Source: Clostridia bacterium (GTDB lineage Bacteria > Bacillota > Clostridia > Christensenellales > DTU072). Taken from it: a stretch of DNA of 10,520 nt. Below the pieces are notes generated by a model that saw only the letters and a list, made by a program, of their open reading frames with translations, made no database searches and had not been told where the DNA came from. Both the position numbers and the translations under genes were made by a program. Where the stretch lies: positions 1 through 10,520 of the forward strand of contig JAQVTZ010000054.1 in NCBI GenBank assembly GCA_028699795.1. Reading direction: 5' to 3'. This document shows, one piece after another, positions 6,521 to 10,520 of this stretch (positions are counted from its first letter, which is position 1; every line of letters starts with the position of its first letter).

Positions 6521-6550
6521 ATATTAGAATGATAGCATAGATTGTATCAA
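6521..6550 (-). promoter_or_regulatory. Possible promoter of the M23 gene
   Basis: On the minus strand TTGATA (6545-6550) is followed after 18 bases by TAATAT (6521-6526). Both boxes are imperfect. It would give an untranslated leader of roughly 95 bases that includes the start-codon hairpin. Weak call in an AT-rich divergent intergenic region (6420-6668). Confidence 0.25.
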
Positions 6551-6600
6551 AATGAAAGATTATACTAGCTCATACAAATAAATTTAATTTCAAAAAATGC

Positions 6601-6629
6601 TTTACTTCTTTAGCGAAGTGAAGTATAAT
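6601..6629 (+). promoter_or_regulatory. Promoter and operator-like palindrome of the amino-acid importer operon
   Basis: A perfect -10 box TATAAT (6624-6629) lies 17 bases after TTTACT (6601-6606). Within it, TACTTC (6603-6608) and GAAGTA (6620-6625) form an inverted repeat, with a nested ACTTC/GAAGT pair (6604-6608, 6615-6619). A repressor bound here would occlude the promoter. The regulator is unknown; the YerC-family gene at the end of the operon is one candidate. Confidence 0.55.
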
Positions 6630-6668
6630 AAAGATATCTTAATCCAAATAAGAAAGGAGAGAAGTAAA

Positions 6669-7475
6669 ATGAAGAAAGTTTTAGCACTTGCGCTTATTGT
6701 AGCACTTAGCGTTGTGGCCGTTTTCGGGCTAGCGGCTTGCAACAACAAAGAAGACTGGGAATATATCGAGAAAAAAGGCGAAATGGTGATAGGCTACACC
6801 GTTTTTAATCCGATGAATTATGAAGAAGACGGCGAGCTTGTCGGTTTCGATACCGAGCTTGCCAAAGCTGTTTGTGAAGAGCTGGGCGTCGAGGCCAAAT
6901 TCCAAGTAATAGATTGGAATAGCAAGTTTACCGAGCTGAACAGCAAAAATATCGATGCAATCTGGAACGGCTTTACCGTGACGCAAAAAAGAAGATACAG
7001 CACGGATTTCACCTATTCTTACCTCAAGAATAAGCAGATCGCCGTAGTGAAAGCCGAGAATGCCGCCATTTATACAACGATAGCGAGTATGGCAGATGCC
7101 AAGCTTGTGGCTGAGGAAGGCTCCGCAGGAGAATCCGCAATACAAGCTGATGCCACACTCAAAAATGCCGATTATACCGCAATCGGTACGCAAACCAACG
7201 CTTTGTTAGAAGTCAAAGCAGGCACAAGCGATATCGCTTTTGTAGATTCCGTCATGGCAGAGGGCACTCTTGCAGCAGGCGGAGACTACAGCGGTCTTGT
7301 GATTGTAGAAGGCATCTCTTTGGTAGAAGAAGAGTATGCTATCGGACTCCGTAGAGGAAGCTCCAAAACACTCGAAAAAATTGACATCGCGCTCAAAGCC
7401 CTTTATGCAGACGGTACCATTGCCGCGCTAGCCGCAAAGTATAACCTTACCGAATCTTTGCTGCCCATCGCATAA
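6669..7475 (+). CDS. Polar amino-acid ABC transporter substrate-binding lipoprotein
   Basis: 268-residue extracellular solute-binding protein of family 3, anchored to the membrane by lipid. The signal peptide starts MKK and has a lipobox LAAC with the lipidated cysteine at position 24. The mature part shows the usual family pattern: ELVGFDTELAKAV (56-68), then DWNSKFTELNSKNIDAIWNG (82-101) and TVTQKRR (103-109), where the arginine normally contacts the ligand carboxylate. The family takes up amino acids such as cystine, histidine or glutamine; the exact substrate cannot be told from the sequence. The start at 6669 is chosen over an earlier in-frame ATG (6597) because AGGAGA (6655-6660) is well spaced and the signal peptide begins there. 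First gene of an importer operon; the permease starts four bases after its stop. Confidence 0.95.
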   Translation: MKKVLALALIVALSVVAVFGLAACNNKEDWEYIEKKGEMVIGYTVFNPMNYEEDGELVGFDTELAKAVCEELGVEAKFQVIDWNSKFTELNSKNIDAIWNGFTVTQKRRYSTDFTYSYLKNKQIAVVKAENAAIYTTIASMADAKLVAEEGSAGESAIQADATLKNADYTAIGTQTNALLEVKAGTSDIAFVDSVMAEGTLAAGGDYSGLVIVEGISLVEEEYAIGLRRGSSKTLEKIDIALKALYADGTIAALAAKYNLTESLLPIA

Positions 7476-7478
7476 CTT

Positions 7479-8123
7479 ATGGATTTTAGCCAAGTAACTT
7501 ACCAATTATTAGAGGGTTTCGGCACGACGGTATTGTTGTTTGTGCTTACGCTGGTGCTTGCGTTGCCGCTCGGATTGCTTGTCGCATTCGGGTCGATGTC
7601 GAAATTCAAACCTCTAAGATGGTTAACGAGAACGGTAGTCTGGATCATCAGGGGTACGCCCCTGATGCTTCAGGTTATCGTGGTTTTTTATGTTCCGGGG
7701 CTGTTGTTCGGTGTCAACTTGGGCACCAGAATGACCGCTGTGCTGGTTGCCTTTGTCATCAATTACGCTTGTTATTTCTCCGAAATCTATCGGGGCGGTA
7801 TCGAAAGTATTTCCAAAGGCCAATATGAGGCAGGCCAAGTGTTGGGCATGACCAAATCGCAAATTTTCTTTAAAATCGTGCTGTTTCAGGTCATCAAAAG
7901 GATTACCGCGCCGATTTCCAACGAAGTCATCACGCTGGTGAAAGACACTTCGCTGGCAAGGGTGATCGCGGTGGGCGAATTGATTCTCGCTTCGCAAGAT
8001 ATTGTCGCAACTTACGGCATCATCTATCCACTGTTTTATTCGGGGGTCTTTTATCTGTTGTTCTGCGGATTGCTGACCATCATGTTCAACTTTATCGAAA
8101 AAAAGCTGGCTTATTACCACTAA
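7479..8123 (+). CDS. Polar amino-acid ABC transporter permease (HisM/GlnP type)
   Basis: 214-residue inner-membrane subunit of the importer. It has about five hydrophobic spans (roughly 14-37, 52-78, 84-104, 145-175 with the conserved loop, and 181-206). RGTPLMLQ at 58-65 and the EAA cytoplasmic loop at 117-137 (EAG...G...Q), which docks on the ATPase, are typical of the HisM/GlnP permease family. The VKDTSLA segment (154-160) is also typical of this family. A single permease suggests a homodimer. It follows the binding-protein gene after three bases, without a strong SD of its own, so coupled translation is likely. Its TAA overlaps the SD of the ATPase gene (AAGGAG at 8122-8127). Confidence 0.96.
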   Translation: MDFSQVTYQLLEGFGTTVLLFVLTLVLALPLGLLVAFGSMSKFKPLRWLTRTVVWIIRGTPLMLQVIVVFYVPGLLFGVNLGTRMTAVLVAFVINYACYFSEIYRGGIESISKGQYEAGQVLGMTKSQIFFKIVLFQVIKRITAPISNEVITLVKDTSLARVIAVGELILASQDIVATYGIIYPLFYSGVFYLLFCGLLTIMFNFIEKKLAYYH

Positions 8124-8132
8124 GGAGCGCGT

Positions 8133-8978
8133 ATGCCTGTATTAGAAGTGAAGAATATTAAAAAAAGCTTCGGCAAACTGGAAGTGCTGAAAGGTATCGG
8201 GTTCGAGCTGCAAAAAGGCGAAGTCTTGGCGATTATCGGCTCGTCGGGCAGCGGCAAATCGACGCTTTTGCGTGTGCTGAACTTTTTGGAAAAAGCGGAC
8301 GGCGGCAGCATTGCCGTAAACGGCGAAACGCTGTACGATGCGAATATAATAAACAAAAACAAAGACGGTGACCTGCGCAAAAAAAGACTTCATTTCGGAT
8401 TGGTGTTTCAATCCTTTCATTTGTTTCCGCAATACAATACGCTGCAAAATGTTTCGCTTGCCCTCAATCTGCTTTCCAAAGAAAAGGTGCGTGAGATGCT
8501 CAGGCAAGATAAACGACCTTTTATGACAAGGCTTTTTGCGTTGCCCAAGACCTATAAGCTTTACCGCGATATGCTCAAGAAAGAAATGACGGCAAACCGC
8601 GAAAAGGCAATTAAAATAATAGAGAGGGTAGGGCTGAGCGATAAGATTGACTGCTATCCCTTCCAGTTGTCGGGCGGACAGCAACAAAGAGTGGCGATTG
8701 CGCGCGCGCTCGCGTTAGAACCCGATATCCTTTGTTTCGACGAGCCCACAAGCGCGCTAGATCCCGAGCTTACTGGCGAAGTCTTGAAAGTAATCAAAGA
8801 CCTAAAGAATTACAACAGCACCATGATTGTGGTAACCCACGAAATGGAGTTTGCCAAAGATGTTGCCGATCGCGTGATATTCATGTGTGACGGCAAAATT
8901 GAAGAAACAGGTACCCCGGAAGAAGTATTCGGCAACCCAAAATCCGAAAGGACAAAACAGTTTATCACAAGATTTTAG
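8133..8978 (+). CDS. Polar amino-acid ABC transporter ATPase with an extended helical domain
   Basis: 281-residue cytoplasmic ATPase of the GlnQ/HisP type. Walker A GSSGSGKST (36-44), Q-loop Q93, signature LSGGQ (179-183), Walker B ILCFDE (199-204), D-loop SALD (207-210) and switch histidine H236 are all present, so it should be active. It is about 40 residues longer than the usual 240. The extra length lies between the Q-loop and the signature, roughly residues 115-155, and is rich in Lys/Arg with a RPFMTRLFALPKTYKLYRD stretch. This is the region that contacts the permease EAA loop. The SD AAGGAG (8122-8127) sits five bases before the ATG. The stop codon TAG is part of the SD for the next gene. 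Confidence 0.97.
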   Translation: MPVLEVKNIKKSFGKLEVLKGIGFELQKGEVLAIIGSSGSGKSTLLRVLNFLEKADGGSIAVNGETLYDANIINKNKDGDLRKKRLHFGLVFQSFHLFPQYNTLQNVSLALNLLSKEKVREMLRQDKRPFMTRLFALPKTYKLYRDMLKKEMTANREKAIKIIERVGLSDKIDCYPFQLSGGQQQRVAIARALALEPDILCFDEPTSALDPELTGEVLKVIKDLKNYNSTMIVVTHEMEFAKDVADRVIFMCDGKIEETGTPEEVFGNPKSERTKQFITRF

Positions 8979-8989
8979 GAGGGACGGTT

Positions 8990-9277
8990 ATGAATGACAA
9001 GATTACTACAGAAATGATACAAGGGCTTTATGAGGCGCTCATCAAGCTCAACACCAAAGAGGATTGTGAACTTTTGTTAAGCGACCTTTGCACGGTAAAC
9101 GAAGTGTTGCAAATGGCGCAACGGATGAAAGCGGCTCAACTTTTGCTGCAGGGCAATACTTACGCACAAGTGATTGCCAAAACCGACATCTCTTCGGCTA
9201 CCCTCAGCCGTGTTTCCAGTTGTATCAGGCACGGAAGAGGCGGCTATCGCAAATTTATTGATGCAGAAAAACAATAA
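8990..9277 (+). CDS. YerC/YecD-family TrpR-like DNA-binding protein
   Basis: 95-residue, all-helical protein of the TrpR-related YerC/YecD family found in Firmicutes. Its helix-turn-helix occupies about residues 57-80, with TYAQVIAKT (57-65) and SSATLSRV (68-75), then a RHGRGGYR stretch (80-87). The match to the TrpR fold is clear, but its ligand and targets are not established. The strong SD AGGAGG (8977-8982) overlaps the ATPase stop and is seven bases from the ATG, so it is the fourth gene of the importer operon. A regulator of the operon, or of amino-acid metabolism generally, is a plausible role. Whether it binds tryptophan cannot be read from the sequence. Confidence 0.93.
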   Translation: MNDKITTEMIQGLYEALIKLNTKEDCELLLSDLCTVNEVLQMAQRMKAAQLLLQGNTYAQVIAKTDISSATLSRVSSCIRHGRGGYRKFIDAEKQ

Positions 9278-9285
9278 GATATAGT
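9258..9285 (+). promoter_or_regulatory. Possible promoter of the cyclophilin gene
   Basis: TTGATG (9258-9263), a 16-base spacer and TATAGT (9280-9285) lie over the end of the YerC-type gene. A second TATAAT (9301-9306) has no matching -35, and an AT-only palindrome (9290-9309) overlaps it. Cyclophilin may instead be read through from the importer operon. Confidence 0.3.
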
Positions 9286-9322
9286 TATATATATTATCCA
9301 TATAATATAAAAAGAGGTTTAT

Positions 9323-9814
9323 ATGTCCAAAACAACAGTTACTTTCCAAATGAAATCCGGAAAAACAATCAAGGCAGAACTTTATCCCGATAAGGCACCC
9401 ATTACAGTAAAAAACTTTGTAGAACTTGCGAATAAGAGGTTTTATGACGGTTTGACTTTTCACAGGGTGATAAAAGGGTTTATGATACAGGGCGGATGCC
9501 CGCAAGGCACGGGTACGGGCGGTCCCGGCTACAGCATCAAAGGCGAATTTATTAAAAACGGCGTGAACAACGATATCAAGCACACCGAAGGCGTACTATC
9601 TATGGCGCGCTCGATGATGCCGGACAGCGCGGGCTCGCAGTTTTTCATTATGCACAAAGCGGCGCCGCACTTAGACGGCTCTTATGCCGCATTCGGCAAG
9701 GTGACAGAAGGCATGGATGTCGTAGACGAAATCGCAAACACAAAAACAGGGTATAACGACAAACCGATTACCCCCATTATTATGGAAAAGGTAACTGTAT
9801 CGGTAGAAGAATAA
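9323..9814 (+). CDS. Cyclophilin-type peptidyl-prolyl cis-trans isomerase
   Basis: 163-residue protein-folding enzyme that catalyses proline isomerisation; there is no signal peptide, so it acts in the cytoplasm. Catalytic arginine R48 in FHRVIKGFMIQGG (46-58), with F53 and Q56, is present. The GSQFFI strand (104-109) and HLDGSYAAFGKV (116-127) complete the active site; histidine replaces the tryptophan seen in cyclophilin A, as is common in bacterial forms. Length equals the usual bacterial single-domain size. The SD AAAGAGG (9311-9317) precedes the ATG. The 45-base gap to the preceding regulator gene permits either a separate promoter or readthrough. ppiB would be the usual symbol for this type, but orthology is not shown. 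Confidence 0.95.
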   Translation: MSKTTVTFQMKSGKTIKAELYPDKAPITVKNFVELANKRFYDGLTFHRVIKGFMIQGGCPQGTGTGGPGYSIKGEFIKNGVNNDIKHTEGVLSMARSMMPDSAGSQFFIMHKAAPHLDGSYAAFGKVTEGMDVVDEIANTKTGYNDKPITPIIMEKVTVSVEE

Positions 9815-9822
9815 AAGCAATG

Positions 9823-9845
9823 ATGCTGCCGCAAGCATTCCTTTT
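9823..9845 (+). terminator. Possible weak terminator of the cyclophilin gene
   Basis: ATGCT (9823-9827) and AGCAT (9834-9838) form a short stem with a six-base loop, extendable by one G-T pair, followed by TCCTTTT. The stem is short and the T-tract interrupted, so termination would be inefficient at best. It also overlaps the next hairpin. Confidence 0.35.
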
Positions 9846-9870
9846 CGGGTTGCGAAAAGGAACCGAAAAG
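9838..9870 (+). repeat. Two mutually exclusive hairpins downstream of cyclophilin
   Basis: TTCCTTTTCG (9838-9847) pairs perfectly with CGAAAAGGAA (9853-9862) over a five-base loop. Alternatively CTTTTCGG (9841-9848) pairs with CCGAAAAG (9863-9870). The two share their left arm and cannot coexist. No U-run follows either one. Confidence 0.6.
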
Positions 9871-9894
9871 CAACGGGACCTCGCCTTATGACGC

Positions 9895-10008
9895 TTATGC
9901 CTTTTTTTTAACGCAAAAGCGTACAAATTTGCTTGAAGCAAATCTTACGGCTCGGTGCCTCTTTTCCGATGTCGGTTCCTCGACCTCCACAAACTCCTCA
10001 AAACTCAT
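9895..10008 (-). CDS. Doubtful 37-residue mini-ORF in the repeat region
   Basis: ATG to TAA, 37 residues. The first half is acidic (EEFVEVEE) and the second basic (KRHRAVR, then KKK). There is no SD and no promoter at the right distance. The ORF overlaps hairpins including ATTTGCT/AGCAAAT (9927-9943 region) and GGC/GCC (9949-9959), so the pattern may reflect a conserved RNA or repeat rather than a protein. An 81-residue frame exists on the opposite strand over the same bases, and neither is convincing. Listed so that it is not lost. Confidence 0.25.
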   Translation of the reverse strand: MSFEEFVEVEEPTSEKRHRAVRFASSKFVRFCVKKKA

Positions 10009-10011
10009 TAA

Positions 10012-10167
10012 CGGAGTGTTTGTCAATGCTGTTTACTGCCCTTACTCTTTAAGGGCAATTAAGTTTTGGTTAAGGTATAAGTATAAGCATTTACGCGGAA
10101 GCGTTGTAAAGCGTTTGCTAAAGCAAATTTTTGCTTTGCGCAAAAACAAGCGCTTGACAACACTCCG
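10012..10167. repeat. Inverted copies of a CGGAGTGTT-type motif
   Basis: CGGAGTGTTTGTCAA at 10012-10026 recurs inverted as TTGACAACACTCCG at 10154-10167, with a one-base indel. A third, looser copy, CGGAAGCGTTGTAAAGCG, lies at 10096-10113. Between them is a perfect 8-bp hairpin, TGCCCTTA/TAAGGGCA (10037-10057). Confidence 0.6.
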
Positions 10168-10179
10168 CATGTAAATGCT
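10086..10179. repeat. Imperfect 94-bp palindrome with internal hairpins
   Basis: The outer arms AGCATTTAC (10086-10094) and GTAAATGCT (10171-10179) are perfect. Inward, GCGGA pairs with TCCGC (10095-10099 and 10164-10168), GTTGT with ACAAC (10103-10107 and 10157-10161), and AAGCG with CGCTT (10109-10113 and 10151-10155). The centre contains two further hairpins, TTTGCT/AGCAAA (10114-10127) and TTTTTGC/GCAAAAA (10128-10146). It resembles a MITE-like or structured-RNA element. No flanking duplication is recognisable. Confidence 0.7.
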
Positions 10180-10192
10180 ATGGAGTAACAAG

Positions 10193-10219
10193 AGAGGTCA
10201 AGGGTAACCCTTGACCTCT
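10193..10219. repeat. Perfect 27-bp palindrome
   Basis: AGAGGTCAAGGGT (10193-10205) and ACCCTTGACCTCT (10207-10219) are exact inverted arms around one A. In RNA this is a 12-bp stem with a three-base loop, strong enough to be a transcription barrier, but it is followed by mixed AT sequence rather than a T-run. Confidence 0.8.
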
Positions 10220-10301
10220 GCTATTATAATATTTACGGACTCGCTATCGCTCAAATATAATATAATAAGCGATTTTAGTTTCGCTCTAAATCATATACTT
10301 T

Positions 10302-10338
10302 TCCATATTTGTAATTTGTACATTGTAATTTGTAATTT
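10302..10338. repeat. 37-bp direct repeat, copy 1
   Basis: Identical to 10407-10443. Built from short TTTGTAA, TTTGTAC and ATTGTAA steps, so it is internally repetitive. Flanking bases differ between the copies. Confidence 0.85.
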
Positions 10339-10406
10339 TATTTTGTCGTACTCAAGCGGTAACGCTAGCGCTCAAGATTATTATAAATCTAGAGATATAT
10401 AATCTA

Positions 10407-10443
10407 TCCATATTTGTAATTTGTACATTGTAATTTGTAATTT
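10407..10443. repeat. 37-bp direct repeat, copy 2
   Basis: Exact second copy, 105 bases downstream of the first. It ends ten bases before the stop codon of the putative partial gene at the window edge. The 68 bases between the copies include an AGCG/CGCT hairpin and CTCAAG direct repeats. Confidence 0.85.
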
Positions 10444-10452
10444 GAGTCATGC

Positions 10453-10520
10453 TTAAAAATAACTCTTTATCTTTTTTTCCCATTGCTCGATTGCGTGAAG
10501 GTCGTAGGTTTCGGGAATGG
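10453..10520 (-). CDS. Possible C-terminus of an unidentified minus-strand gene
   Basis: Reading leftwards from base 10518, 21 codons without a stop end at TAA (10455-10453). The peptide contains the run TYDLHAIEQWEKKIKSYF, a charged amphipathic ending typical of a real C-terminus. Codon choice resembles the neighbours. Only 66 bases are available, so no function can be proposed and chance is not excluded. Confidence 0.4.
   Translation of the reverse strand, partial: IPETYDLHAIEQWEKKIKSYF

Larger units (their letters stand above)
9815..10452. other. Gene-poor, hairpin-rich intergenic region
   Basis: 638 bases between the cyclophilin stop and the last partial gene. I find no confident protein gene or known RNA. 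The stretch holds many short inverted repeats, a mini-ORF on the minus strand, a large imperfect palindrome, a perfect 27-bp palindrome and a 37-bp direct repeat, each listed separately. Base composition shifts to AT-rich after about 10220. It may be a palimpsest of dispersed repeat elements or a structured noncoding transcript. Confidence 0.75.

Noticed and set aside
6489..6522. TTGACG with TATAAT as a plus-strand promoter
   Set aside because: The spacer is 22 bases, too long for a normal sigma-A promoter.
6597..6668. Earlier in-frame ATG as start of the binding protein
   Set aside because: It would put 24 residues before the signal peptide, has no SD, and lies upstream of the promoter -10 box.
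6420..6668. Riboswitch or T-box leader upstream of the importer or the M23 gene
   Set aside because: No T-box, lysine, SAM or cyclic-di-GMP consensus elements recognised, and the importer leader after its promoter is only about 33 bases.
7623..8120. Long antisense frame opposite the permease (also 691-1113, 1675-2127, 5466-5975, 8142-8687)
   Set aside because: Each lies opposite a well-supported gene, has no SD or recognisable motif, and is explained by codon bias of the real gene.
9902..9909. Run of eight T as an intrinsic terminator
   Set aside because: No stable hairpin directly precedes it on the plus strand.
9929..10174. 81-residue plus-strand frame in the repeat region
   Set aside because: No SD, spans several palindromes and its opposite strand is also partly open; looks like a by-product of repeat structure.
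10211..10402. 63-residue plus-strand frame
   Set aside because: Begins inside the 27-bp palindrome and runs through the AT-rich direct repeat; no SD or protein-like pattern.
10302..10443. CRISPR array
   Set aside because: Only two repeat copies, a 68-bp gap, low-complexity repeat units and no cas genes nearby.

Overview
The window looks like a chromosomal segment of an uncultured clostridial Firmicute, probably a gut-type lineage. Supporting signs are strong AGGAG-type ribosome sites, tightly packed same-strand operons, a lipobox-bearing Firmicute-style binding protein, a YerC-type TrpR-like regulator and a DUF5685-like plus degenerate J-domain gene pair. The species cannot be named from the sequence. 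No rRNA, tRNA, phage, transposase or CRISPR locus was found.

Layout. (1) Positions 1-3939 (+) are one compact run: the 3' part of threonine synthase (thrC), tryptophanyl-tRNA synthetase (trpS), a DUF5685-like protein, a J-domain-like protein with a cysteine-packed tail, and a six-helix membrane protein. Genes overlap or abut, so co-transcription is likely. (2) Positions 3940-4700 hold a small regulatory locus: an ArsR/SmtB-type repressor on the minus strand and, divergent from it, a 52-residue cysteine-rich mini-gene (4508-4666). The mini-gene has its own SD and a consensus-like promoter with an operator-like inverted repeat. (3) ung (uracil-DNA glycosylase) follows, apparently from a promoter whose predicted +1 is the start codon itself, which would make it leaderless. 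(4) A secreted M23 peptidase lies on the minus strand (5421-6419), and its start codon sits inside a predicted mRNA hairpin. (5) Positions 6669-9277 (+) are a polar amino-acid ABC importer (lipoprotein, permease, ATPase) followed directly by a TrpR-like YerC-family regulator, then a cyclophilin gene (9323-9814). (6) Positions 9815-10452 are gene-poor and full of nested hairpins, a roughly 94-bp imperfect palindrome, a 27-bp perfect palindrome and a 37-bp direct repeat. The window ends in what may be the C-terminus of another minus-strand gene.

How the genes fit together. The importer genes form an obvious functional unit, and the TrpR-like regulator behind them may sense an amino-acid-related signal. 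The trpS/thrC operon supplies housekeeping functions, but the three genes behind it are uncharacterised and deserve attention. The DUF5685-like protein carries two aspartate-rich motifs arranged as in class I isoprenoid synthases, plus cysteines. Its partner keeps a J-like fold without HPD and ends in 10 cysteines within 28 residues. A third gene encodes a membrane protein. Together with the nearby ArsR/mini-protein pair, this gives an unusual concentration of cysteine-rich uncharacterised proteins within about 2.8 kb. The best candidate for something undescribed is the ArsR plus cysteine-rich mini-protein locus. The DUF5685/J-like/membrane-protein module comes second.
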